A stretch of DNA of 64,000 nt from Nonomuraea montanisoli (GTDB lineage: Bacteria; Actinomycetota; Actinomycetes; Streptosporangiales; Streptosporangiaceae). The position numbers and the translations under genes were made by a program. The stretch covers positions 682,001 through 746,000 of the forward strand of contig NZ_JABWGN010000002.1 of the NCBI RefSeq assembly GCF_013363975.1, written 5' to 3'. The notes beneath the pieces were generated by a model. The model did not search any database. It was given only the letters and a program-made list of their open reading frames with translations, and was not told the DNA's origin. Numbering within the stretch: the stretch's first letter is position 1; every line of letters starts with the position of its first letter. Positions 1 to 7,268 of this stretch are shown here, in pieces.

Positions 1-170
1 ACGAGCTCGGCGTGCCGATCGTGATGGTGGAGCACGACATGGGCCTGGTGATGGACCTGGCCGACCGGGTGCTGGTGCTCGACTTCGGCCGGCCCGTGGC
101 CCTCGGCACCCCGGCCGAGGTGCGCGGCGACCCCGCCGTGATCCGGGCGTACCTGGGAGGTGCCGCGTGA
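1..170 (+). CDS. ABC transporter ATP-binding protein, LivG/LivF type (C-terminal end only)
   Basis: Partial gene entering from the left edge; the last 55 or so codons are visible, in the frame that starts at base 3. The protein reads through the ABC H-loop (VEHDM), then the [10 protein letters not shown] segment and a GTPAEVRxDPxVIRAYLG tail. That tail is characteristic of LivG/LivF ATPases of branched-chain amino acid transporters. It is followed by an acyl-CoA ligase, two LivH/LivM-type permeases and a LivK-type binding protein on the same strand, so it is the motor subunit of that importer. The signature and Walker motifs lie outside the window. Confidence 0.9.
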   Translation, partial: ELGVPIVMVEHDMGLVMDLADRVLVLDFGRPVALGTPAEVRGDPAVIRAYLGGAA

Positions 171-204
171 CGGCGGGGACCTGCGCCGGCCCGGGAGGCG
201 CCGC

Positions 205-2061
205 ATGACGGTCACCGACGCCACGGCGCCCGGCACGACGACCACGATCGTGACCCGGGTACGTGAGCGCGCCCGCACCGCCCCCGGTGCGGTCGCGATG
301 CGCCACAAGGACCTCGGTGTGTGGCGCGAGGTCACCTGGGCCGGCTACTGGGACCGGGCGGAACTGGTGGCGCACGCGCTGCTCGCCCTCGGCGTCGAGC
401 CGGGCGACCGGGTGGCCGTCCACTCCGAGAACCGGCCCGAGTGGCTCTACGCCGACCTCGGCACCGTCGCCGTGCGCGGCGTCACCGTCGGCCTCTACCC
501 GACCAACCCGGCCGACGAGGTGGCCTACCTCCTCGCCGACTCCGGCGCCCGCATCCTGATCGCCGAGGACCAGGAGCAGGCGGACAAGGCGCTGGCCGTC
601 CTCGACCGCTGCCCGGACCTGCGGCACGTCGTCCACCTGGAGCCGCGCGGCATCCGCGGCCGCTACGCCGACCCGCGCCTCATGGCCTGGCCCGAGCTGC
701 TCGCCCTGGGCGCGCGGCACCGCGCCGGGCATCCCGGAGCGGTCGCGGCGCGCATGGCCGACGCCGGCCCCGGCGACGTGATGACGCTCATCTACACCTC
801 CGGCACGACCGGGCCGCCCAAGGGCGTCATGCTCACGGTCGGCAACGTGGAGTTCGCGGTGGAGACGCTGGTGACGGGCGGCGGCTTCACCTGGCCGCCG
901 CCCTCCGAACGCGACCTGGTCCTGTCGTACCTGCCGCTGTGCCACGTGGCCGAGCGGGCGTTCACGGTCTGGTTCAACGCGGCCTCCGGCGTGCAGGTGA
1001 ACTTCGCCGAGTCCATCGACACCGTGCAGGCCAACCTGCGCGAGGTGCAGCCGACGATCCTGTTCGGCGTGCCGCGCATCTGGGAGAAGGTGCTCGCCCA
1101 GATCGACATCCGGCGCGCCTCGGCCACCCCGCTCAAGCGGGCCGTCACCGGCTTCTGGCTGCGGGTGGCCGACCGGCTGGGCGACACGCTGGCGCGCACC
1201 GGCGGACGCCACACCTTCGCCACCCGGCTGGCGTACGCGGCCGGGTGGCTGTGCTGCTACCGGGCGCTGCGCGAACGCTTCGGCATGCGCCACGTCCGCT
1301 ACGCCGCCTCCGGCGCCGCGCCCATCGCGCCGGCCGTGCTGAAGTTCTTCATGGGCATCGGCGTGCCCATGCACGAGCTGTACGGCATGAGCGAGAACAC
1401 CGCCATCGCCACGGCCAACCGGCCCGGCCGGGTGCGGCTCGGCACGGTCGGCGAGCCGCATCCCGGCGTGGAGCTGCGCATCGACGAGGCCACCGGGGAG
1501 ATCCTGACCCGGCACCCCGGCACGTTCGCCGGCTACTGGGGCCGGCCCGAGGCCACCGCGGCCGTCCTCGACCCGGACGGCTGGCTGCACACCGGCGACG
1601 TGGGCGAGCTGGTGGACGGCACGCACGTGCGGATCACCGACCGACTGAAGGACATCATCATCACCGCGGGCGGCAAGAACGTCGCGCCCAGCGAGATCGA
1701 GAACGCGCTGAAGGCGTCGCCGTACGTCAAGGAGGCCGTCGTCGTCGGCGACCGGCGGCCCTACCTGGTCGCGCTCGTCGGCATCGAGCCCGACACGGTG
1801 GGGGAGTGGGCGCGGCGGCGCGGCATCCCCTACACCACCTACCGCGACCTGTCGGAGCGGCCCGAGACCCGGGAGCTGGTCCAGGGCGTCGTGGACGCGG
1901 TCAACGCCCGCCTGGCCCGCGCCGAGCAGGTCAAGCGCTTCGCGTTCCTGCCCAAGGAGCTCGACCACGAGGACGGCGAGCTGACCGCCACCCAGAAGGT
2001 GCGGCGCGCCGCCGTCGCCGAGCTGTTCGAGGAGCTGGTCGAAGGGATGTACGCGCGGTGA
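205..2061 (+). CDS. AMP-dependent long-chain acyl-CoA synthetase (FadD-like)
   Basis: 618 residues of the ANL adenylate-forming family, close to the FACS/AMP-dependent synthetase size. The AMP-binding P-loop YTSGTTGPPKG is near residue 197. GYWGRPE and the hinge TGD are near 450-465, and the C-terminal lysine region TQKVRR is near 597. Such enzymes activate a carboxylic acid to acyl-AMP and then acyl-CoA. The ATG at 205 is preferred to an in-frame GTG at 160 because GGGAGGCG lies just upstream and the GTG would overlap the ATPase gene. It sits between the ABC ATPase and permease genes and overlaps the next gene by 4 bp, so import and CoA activation of the same acid is a reasonable inference. 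The acid is unknown. Confidence 0.88.
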   Translation: MTVTDATAPGTTTTIVTRVRERARTAPGAVAMRHKDLGVWREVTWAGYWDRAELVAHALLALGVEPGDRVAVHSENRPEWLYADLGTVAVRGVTVGLYPTNPADEVAYLLADSGARILIAEDQEQADKALAVLDRCPDLRHVVHLEPRGIRGRYADPRLMAWPELLALGARHRAGHPGAVAARMADAGPGDVMTLIYTSGTTGPPKGVMLTVGNVEFAVETLVTGGGFTWPPPSERDLVLSYLPLCHVAERAFTVWFNAASGVQVNFAESIDTVQANLREVQPTILFGVPRIWEKVLAQIDIRRASATPLKRAVTGFWLRVADRLGDTLARTGGRHTFATRLAYAAGWLCCYRALRERFGMRHVRYAASGAAPIAPAVLKFFMGIGVPMHELYGMSENTAIATANRPGRVRLGTVGEPHPGVELRIDEATGEILTRHPGTFAGYWGRPEATAAVLDPDGWLHTGDVGELVDGTHVRITDRLKDIIITAGGKNVAPSEIENALKASPYVKEAVVVGDRRPYLVALVGIEPDTVGEWARRRGIPYTTYRDLSERPETRELVQGVVDAVNARLARAEQVKRFAFLPKELDHEDGELTATQKVRRAAVAELFEELVEGMYAR

Positions 2062-2945
2062 AGGGGCTGCTGGAGGCCGTCATCAGGGGGCTGGGCAACG
2101 GCTCGGTGTACGCGCTGCTCGCGCTCGGCTTCGTGATCATCTACAAGGCGACCCGGGTGATCAGCTTCGCCCAGCCGGCGCTGATGCTGGCCGGCGGCGT
2201 GGCCGTCAGCCACCTGGCCGGGACGACGGGGTTCTACGCGGCCGTGCCGCTGGCCGCGCTGCTGGTCGCCGGGGTGGCGCTGGGCGTGGAGCGCGCGGCG
2301 ATCCGGCCGATGGTGGGGCGGCCCGCGTTCGTGGTGGCGATCATCACGCTGGGCGTGGACGTGGTCGTGCGGGTGGTGGTCAACGCCTTCATCGGCCGCG
2401 ACGTCCGCCAGGTGGGCGACCCGTGGGGGTTCGCGCAGGTCGAGCTGGGGCCGCTGGTCGTGCAGCAGCGCTGGCTCGCGATGCTCGCGGTGACGGCGGC
2501 GCTCGTCGCCCTGCTGTTCGCCTTCTTCCGGTACACCCGCTACGGGCTGGCGATGCGCGCCGCGGCCCACGACCAGGAGACGGCGCTCGCGCAGGGCATC
2601 TCGGTGGGCGCGGTGTTCGCGCTGTCGTGGGCGATCGCCGGGTTCCTGGCCGCCGTCGCGGGCGCGTTCGCGGGCACGGGGCAGGGCATCGAGCAGTCGA
2701 CCTGGGTGATCGCGCTCAAGGCGCTGCCCGCGATCATCGTGGGCGGCCTGGACTCGCTCGGCGGCGCCGTGGCCGGGGGGCTGGTCGTCGGGGTGGTGGA
2801 GTCGCTGTTCCAGTCGTACCAGGGCGAGTACGCGCCGTGGCTGGGACAGAACTTCGCCGTCGTCTCGCCGTACGTGGTGATGCTGGTGGTCCTGCTGGTG
2901 AGGCCGTACGGCCTGTTCGGCACCCGGGAGGTCGAGCGCGTGTGA
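2058..2945 (+). CDS. Branched-chain amino acid-type ABC permease (LivH family)
   Basis: 295 residues, very hydrophobic, with the LivH pattern: N-terminal GLGNGSVYALLALGFVIIYKA, the FAQ(P/G) motif following it, and a C-terminal GG(L/M)DSLGGAVAGG loop. This is a multi-pass cytoplasmic-membrane permease. The GTG start overlaps the stop of the acyl-CoA ligase (GTGA), implying translational coupling. It pairs with the LivM-type subunit that follows. Substrate cannot be read from the sequence. Confidence 0.88.
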   Translation: MKGLLEAVIRGLGNGSVYALLALGFVIIYKATRVISFAQPALMLAGGVAVSHLAGTTGFYAAVPLAALLVAGVALGVERAAIRPMVGRPAFVVAIITLGVDVVVRVVVNAFIGRDVRQVGDPWGFAQVELGPLVVQQRWLAMLAVTAALVALLFAFFRYTRYGLAMRAAAHDQETALAQGISVGAVFALSWAIAGFLAAVAGAFAGTGQGIEQSTWVIALKALPAIIVGGLDSLGGAVAGGLVVGVVESLFQSYQGEYAPWLGQNFAVVSPYVVMLVVLLVRPYGLFGTREVERV

Positions 2946-4108
2946 CGGATCCGCGATCCTTGACGATTTCCGGCGTTCCTGACATACCGACCGGACGGTC
3001 TCGCCGGGTGCGGGGCCGGCCGCTGCTGCACACCTCCTACGCCCAGGACATGGCGCTGCTCGACACGCCGGCCAAGCGGCTGTGGGCGGCGCTGCTGGTG
3101 GCGCTGGCCTTCGCGCTGCCGGTGGTGCTCGCCGACCGGTCGCTGGAGGTGCTGTCCGGGGCGTACGCGCTGGCCATCGGCGCGATCGGGCTCAACATCG
3201 TCACCGGGTACGCCGGGCAGGTGTCGCTCGGCCATGCCTTCTTCGTGGCCGTCGGCGCCTACACCGCGGCCGCGCTGTCGGCGCCGCCCGGCGGCAGGAC
3301 CCTCGGGTTCGGCCTGACGGAGATCTGGATCTGGCTGCCCGCGGCCGGGCTCGCCGCGGCGGCGGCCGGGGTGCTCGTCGCGCCGCTCGCCACCCGGCTG
3401 CGCGGCCTCTACCTGGCCGTCGTCACGCTCGGCCTGGTCTTCCTCGGCGAGCACGTCTTCAAGGAGTGGAAGGCGCTGACCGGCGGCCCCGGCGTGGGCC
3501 GGGAGGCGGCCGTGCCCCGGCTGCTCGGCTACCCGCTGGACCAGGACGGGCCGCTCGGCACCAAGGAGCAGGTCCTCTACGTGCTGATGCTGGCGCTGCT
3601 CGTCGGCTTCGCGGTCGCGGCGCGCAACCTGGCCCGCTCGCGCGTCGGCCGCGCCTTCGCCGCGATCCGCGACCGCGACATCGCCGCGGCCGTCATCGGG
3701 GTGCCGCTGACCCGCTACAAGGTGCTGGCGTTCGGCGTCTCCTCCTTCTACGCCGGGTGCGCGGGCGGCCTGCTCTTCACGGTCTCCGGGTACGTGGAGC
3801 CGGGCTCGTTCAGCCTGCTGCTGTCGGTGCAGTTCATCGCCATGGTGCTGATCGGCGGCGTGGCCACCGTGTCGGGCTCCATCGCCGGCGCCCTGTTCAT
3901 CTCCCTGCTCCAGCCGCTCACCCGGACGCTGCCCGCGCTGGTGCCGCTGGTCAGCGCCGACACCACGCGCACGCCCAACGTCTTCCAGGTCGAGACCGTG
4001 CTGTACGGCCTGCTGATCGTGCTGTTCCTGGTCTTCGAGCCGCGGGGCCTGGTCGGGCTGTGGATCCGGGTCCGCGGCTACTGGAAGTCCTGGCCGTTCT
4101 CCTACTAG
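2942..4108 (+). CDS. Branched-chain amino acid-type ABC permease (LivM family)
   Basis: 388 residues. The GTG at 2942 overlaps the preceding stop. The first 45 residues are an unusual hydrophilic extension, so a later start such as the ATG before ALLDTPAKRLW is possible. From there come LivM hallmarks: LNIVTGYAGQVSLGHAFF near residue 80, the AAxRDRDIAAAVIGV loop near 240, and a VEPGSF...GGVATVSGSIAGA segment. It is the second transmembrane subunit of the importer, partner of the LivH protein just upstream. Confidence 0.87.
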   Translation: MTDPRSLTISGVPDIPTGRSRRVRGRPLLHTSYAQDMALLDTPAKRLWAALLVALAFALPVVLADRSLEVLSGAYALAIGAIGLNIVTGYAGQVSLGHAFFVAVGAYTAAALSAPPGGRTLGFGLTEIWIWLPAAGLAAAAAGVLVAPLATRLRGLYLAVVTLGLVFLGEHVFKEWKALTGGPGVGREAAVPRLLGYPLDQDGPLGTKEQVLYVLMLALLVGFAVAARNLARSRVGRAFAAIRDRDIAAAVIGVPLTRYKVLAFGVSSFYAGCAGGLLFTVSGYVEPGSFSLLLSVQFIAMVLIGGVATVSGSIAGALFISLLQPLTRTLPALVPLVSADTTRTPNVFQVETVLYGLLIVLFLVFEPRGLVGLWIRVRGYWKSWPFSY

Positions 4109-4121
4109 AGAGGGGTGACCC

Positions 4122-5408
4122 ATGAAAGGTCGTTGCGTGGCGGTGGGGGCCGCGTTGATGGTGCTCCTTCCCGCGTGCGGCGTCATCCGGGGCGACGACG
4201 ACCGGGGCGGCGGCGTCCGCGCGCCGGGGGTCACGGCCGAGCCCTGCCCCTCCGCCGTGGACAGGAAGAAGGGCTGCATCTACCTGGGCACCGTCTCCGA
4301 CCTCACCTCGGGGCCGTTCGCGGCGCTCGCCGTGCCGATCACCGACGCGCAGAAGGCGTTCTGGGCCCGGGTCAACAAGGCGGGCGGGATCGGCGGGACG
4401 TACGAGGTGGACGTCACCACGTACGTGCGCGACAACAAGTACAATCCCGAGGTCCACCGGCAGGTCTACAACGAGATCAAGGACCGGGTGCTCGCGCTGG
4501 CCCAGACGCTCGGCTCGCCCACCACGGCGGCGATCCTCGGCGACCTCAAGACCAACGGCATCGTCGCCGCCCCCGCCTCCTGGACCTCGGCCTGGGAGTT
4601 CGAGGACGTCATCGTCGAGTCGGGGTCCAACTACTGCGTCGAGGCGATGAACTCCGTCGACTACGCCATGGAGGCCCACAGGCCCAGGAGCGTCATGGCC
4701 GTCCACCTGGCCGGCGACTACGGCGCCGACGCCGCCGCCGGGGCGAAGATCGCCGCCGAGCGCAACGGCCTGACCTTCACCGACGTCGAGACGCCCCCGG
4801 GCGCCACCGAGCAGGGCCGCGCCATCACCGAGATCACCAAGCGCAGGCCCGACCTCGTCATCCTCACCACCGGGCCCGCCGACGCGGCCACCATCGTCGG
4901 CCAGGCCGCCGCGGCCGGCTTCCGCGGCCGCTTCATCGGCACCGGCCCCACCTGGAACCCCGCCCTGCTCAAGTCGCCCGCCGCGCCCGCGCTCAAGGCC
5001 CTGTACGAGCAGTCGTCGCCGGGCCGGCCCTGGAACGCCGAGACGCCGGGCCACCGGGCCATGCGGGAGGCGCTGCCCGGCGTCACCCCCAACGACGGCT
5101 ACACCTCGGGCTGGGCCTGGGCCTACCCCATGAAGGCGGCGCTGGAGGCGATGGTGGCCGGCGGCGACGTCAGCCGCAAGGGCCTGCTCGCGGCCGTCAA
5201 GAAGCTCAGGACCGTCGACTACGAGGGCATGCTGCCACCCGAGGCCGGCAACTACGCCGACGATCCGAACACCGCGACCTTCCGCCAGACGATCGTCAAC
5301 CGGGTCGACGACAAGGCGCCGACCGGCGTGACGATCGTCAAGGACTTCTCCGTCGGTCCCACCGCCAGGGCGTACACCTTCGACGGGCCCTGCTTCGCCA
5401 AGCTCTGA
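4122..5408 (+). CDS. Extracellular substrate-binding lipoprotein of the LivHM-type ABC importer
   Basis: 428 residues beginning with a short lipoprotein signal whose lipobox is LPAC (Cys near residue 19), so it is exported and lipid-anchored. The body has the LivK-like periplasmic-binding fold: an opening YLGTVSDLTSGPFA, repeated references to imported-ligand domains, and a C-terminal region with NDGYTSGWAW. It starts 13 bp after the LivM gene with GAGAGGGGTG as ribosome site, so it is the last gene of the importer operon. Confidence 0.87.
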   Translation: MKGRCVAVGAALMVLLPACGVIRGDDDRGGGVRAPGVTAEPCPSAVDRKKGCIYLGTVSDLTSGPFAALAVPITDAQKAFWARVNKAGGIGGTYEVDVTTYVRDNKYNPEVHRQVYNEIKDRVLALAQTLGSPTTAAILGDLKTNGIVAAPASWTSAWEFEDVIVESGSNYCVEAMNSVDYAMEAHRPRSVMAVHLAGDYGADAAAGAKIAAERNGLTFTDVETPPGATEQGRAITEITKRRPDLVILTTGPADAATIVGQAAAAGFRGRFIGTGPTWNPALLKSPAAPALKALYEQSSPGRPWNAETPGHRAMREALPGVTPNDGYTSGWAWAYPMKAALEAMVAGGDVSRKGLLAAVKKLRTVDYEGMLPPEAGNYADDPNTATFRQTIVNRVDDKAPTGVTIVKDFSVGPTARAYTFDGPCFAKL

Positions 5409-5450
5409 ACCCCGGCGCCCGCGCGGCGGCCGCGGCGGCGGAGCGTTGGG

Positions 5451-5463
5451 TAGGGTCACCGAT
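5451..5463 (+). promoter_or_regulatory. -10 element of a leaderless promoter
   Basis: TAGGGT (5451-5456) is followed by 7 nt and then the ATG at 5464, with no ribosome-binding site. This is the usual actinobacterial geometry for transcription starting on the start codon. Confidence 0.5.
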
Positions 5464-5853
5464 ATGCGCCCCTTCACGACCCGGATCTCCGCGCTCGCCG
5501 CCGTCGCCGCCCTCGCCGTCACCGCCGTGGGTTGCGCCGAGGTCAACAACACCATCGACAAGACCCAGGCATGTCTGGAGGCGCCCAAGATCGTCGCCGA
5601 CCTGGGCAGCGAGATCGCCAAGCTCAAGGACGACCCCCAGGCGATGGACAAGGCCCTCGACGACGCCGGCAAGAAGCTGAACGACGTGGCCGACAAGGCG
5701 GCCAACACCACGCTCAAGGAGGCCACCGACGACCTCGCGCGCACGCTGCAGGGCATCGACGTCAAGGACGTCAACGACGCGGTGGACGCCGTGCAGAAGG
5801 TCGGCACCGACACGGCCGCCTACCTGAAGAAGGTCGCCGAAGCCTGCGGTTGA
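5464..5853 (+). CDS. Small exported lipoprotein, unknown function
   Basis: 129 residues. A signal peptide ends in the lipobox AVGC near residue 22. The mature part is hydrophilic and alpha-helical, rich in K/D with a heptad-like pattern (SEIAKLKDD, AMDKALDDAGKKLNDVADKA), suggesting a small coiled-coil cell-surface protein. The ATG at 5464 is chosen over an in-frame upstream start (5446) because a -10-like TAGGGT lies 7 nt before it, giving a leaderless transcript. I do not recognise the family with certainty. Confidence 0.75.
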   Translation: MRPFTTRISALAAVAALAVTAVGCAEVNNTIDKTQACLEAPKIVADLGSEIAKLKDDPQAMDKALDDAGKKLNDVADKAANTTLKEATDDLARTLQGIDVKDVNDAVDAVQKVGTDTAAYLKKVAEACG

Positions 5854-5896
5854 GCCCAGCCTCAACCCGGCTTCTCTAGGGGAAATGGGGACGAAC

Positions 5897-5909
5897 TAGC
5901 TTCACAGGT
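5897..5909 (+). promoter_or_regulatory. -10 element of a leaderless promoter for the DUF202 pair
   Basis: TAGCTT (5897-5902), then 7 nt, then the ATG at 5910, with no Shine-Dalgarno sequence. Inferred from spacing only. Confidence 0.45.
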
Positions 5910-6236
5910 ATGGAGCCGGATCCCCGTTTCACGCTCGCCAACGAGCGCACGTTCCTGACGTGGCTCAGCACCGCGCTGGCCCTCAGCGCGGGCGGGGTCG
6001 CCATGGCCGCCGTGCCGGAGGGCGTCTTCGCGCCCTGGGCGCGCACCCTGCTCGCCGTCGTCCTGGTCACGCTGTCGGCGCTGGCCGCCGGCATGGCCTA
6101 CCCGCGCTGGCGCAACATCCAGCGCGCGCTGCGCAGGCAGGAGCCGCTCCCGCCGCCCGCCCTCGCGGTCGTCTTCGGCGTCGGGGTGACCGCGGTCGCG
6201 GTGATCGCGCTGATCTGCATCGTGGTCGCGGCCTGA
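5910..6236 (+). CDS. DUF202 family membrane protein (first of two)
   Basis: 108 residues with about three transmembrane helices and the DUF202 N-terminal signature PDPRFTLANERTFLTWLSTALAL (the LANERTFLxW core). Function of DUF202 proteins is unknown. A TAGCTT -10-like hexamer ends 7 nt before the ATG, suggesting leaderless transcription. It is followed 1 bp later by a second DUF202 gene, so the two are co-expressed and may form a heteromer. Confidence 0.85.
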   Translation: MEPDPRFTLANERTFLTWLSTALALSAGGVAMAAVPEGVFAPWARTLLAVVLVTLSALAAGMAYPRWRNIQRALRRQEPLPPPALAVVFGVGVTAVAVIALICIVVAA

Positions 6237-6237
6237 C

Positions 6238-6576
6238 ATGTCCGGGCCGGCGCACGACGACATCTGGGACCCCGGGCTGCAGAGCGAGCGCACCCGGCTG
6301 GCCTGGGTGCGCACGGCCGTGGTGCTGTCCACGGGCGGGATCGCCGCCGCCGGGCTGACCCTGCGCCACGGCCTGCCGGCGGTGACCGCGGCCGGGTTCG
6401 CGCTGGCCGCGCTGTGCGGGGGCGTGCTGCTGCTGCGCACCGGCCTGCGCTTCCGGCGGGTGCAGGAGGCCCTGCACGGCGGCCGGCCCACCGACAACCG
6501 GGTGGACGCCCTGCTGGCCTGGCTCGGCACGCTGTGCGCCGTGGCCGGCGCGTTCGCGTTCGTGCTCACCGCGTGA
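6238..6576 (+). CDS. DUF202 family membrane protein (second of two)
   Basis: 112 residues, three predicted membrane helices, with the paralogous N-terminus DPGLQSERTRLAWVRTAVVL (SERTxLAWxR core of DUF202). It begins 1 bp after the stop of the first DUF202 gene, so the pair is an operon. The paired arrangement, one NERTFLxW type and one SERTxLAW type, recurs in actinobacteria. Its function is unknown. Confidence 0.84.
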   Translation: MSGPAHDDIWDPGLQSERTRLAWVRTAVVLSTGGIAAAGLTLRHGLPAVTAAGFALAALCGGVLLLRTGLRFRRVQEALHGGRPTDNRVDALLAWLGTLCAVAGAFAFVLTA

Positions 6577-6654
6577 TCATGCCTGGTGAAGGCATTGATG
6601 GTGGCTTGCCGGAAACGCCCCGCTGGGATGACACTCGGTCTAGGGGGTGAACCC

Positions 6655-6963
6655 ATGGAAGAGGTACGCAGAGTAGTACCGTTCGAGTGCCGCCGCTGCT
6701 GGCACGTGTGGGAAGAGGAGTATCTCGTCAGGTACGGCGAGGACCGTCACGGCAACGAGCGAGTCGTCTGGAGCAAGGACGGGATCACCGTCCCGCCGCC
6801 CACCGAGGGCATGATCTGCCCCCGCTGCCACTGCCAGCAGGCCACCACGTTCCCCGACGGCTACCTGAGGCGTCATCCGGAGCTCATTCCGTCTCAGGAG
6901 CCGGCCAAGCCGGACGACAAGCCGCTGCTCAGCCCGGTCCCCAAACGGCAGCGCTACCTCTGA
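6655..6963 (+). CDS. Small zinc-ribbon-like protein, unknown function
   Basis: 102 residues. Two CxxC knuckles are visible, Cys12-x2-Cys15 (FECRRCWHVW) and Cys55-x2-Cys58 with an extra Cys60 (MICPRCHCQQ), separated by a 40-residue beta-like insert. This fits a rubredoxin/zinc-ribbon metal site. The ATG at 6655 is chosen over 6586 because GGGGGTGA lies 5 nt upstream. The tail is proline/lysine-rich. It is monocistronic, between DUF202 genes and a terminator. No family is recognised. Confidence 0.75.
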   Translation: MEEVRRVVPFECRRCWHVWEEEYLVRYGEDRHGNERVVWSKDGITVPPPTEGMICPRCHCQQATTFPDGYLRRHPELIPSQEPAKPDDKPLLSPVPKRQRYL

Positions 6964-6970
6964 TCCACCG

Positions 6971-7007
6971 GGGCCCGGGGTGCGGCGCGACGCCCCGCCC
7001 CGGGCCC
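6971..7007 (+). terminator. GC-rich hairpin terminator after the zinc-ribbon gene
   Basis: Perfect 10-bp stem GGGCCCGGGG (6971-6980) / CCCCGGGCCC (6998-7007) with a self-complementary loop, beginning 7 bp after the stop codon. There is no U-tract, as is common in actinomycetes. Confidence 0.6.
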
Positions 7008-7224
7008 TCCGAGCACATGACTCCGGCTCATGTAACGTGACAGCCGGTGAGCCTTTTCTAGCCTCAGGTGTCACAAACCACTTCTTGTGGCGTTCCGCGG
7101 GCGTGACGGAGACTCGAAACGGCGCCCGCGCTCCTGACGGAACCCGTGGCGGCGGCGCGGCGCGCGCCCGCCGCCAGGCGAGGGCGGCACCGCGGCGCGC
7201 GGGCGCCCTCCCCGCCGAGACGCA
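7008..7224. other. Intergenic stretch with no recognised gene
   Basis: Between two convergent transcription units. It holds a locally AT-richer block (about 7040-7095) and a 6-bp inverted repeat CCGGCT...AGCCGG near 7022-7048. No convincing reading frame with a ribosome site was found on either strand. Confidence 0.5.
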
Positions 7225-7261
7225 CGCCGGGCCGGACCGGCGCACACGGACCGGCCCGGCG
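7225..7261 (-). terminator. Hairpin terminator of the ABC exporter operon
   Basis: Perfect 11-bp stem CGCCGGGCCGG (7225-7235) / CCGGCCCGGCG (7251-7261), located 8 bp beyond the stop codon of the minus-strand exporter gene. Confidence 0.6.
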
Positions 7262-7268
7262 GGTCAGG

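Noticed and set aside
4718..5092. Minus-strand frame inside the binding-protein gene
   Set aside because: No ribosome site and no domain; it lies wholly within a lipoprotein gene with clear features.
5883..5900. GGGGACGAACTAGC before the DUF202 pair as a DevR-like box
   Set aside because: The right half-site (TAGC) does not match G(G/T)CCC, and the sequence overlaps the -10 hexamer.
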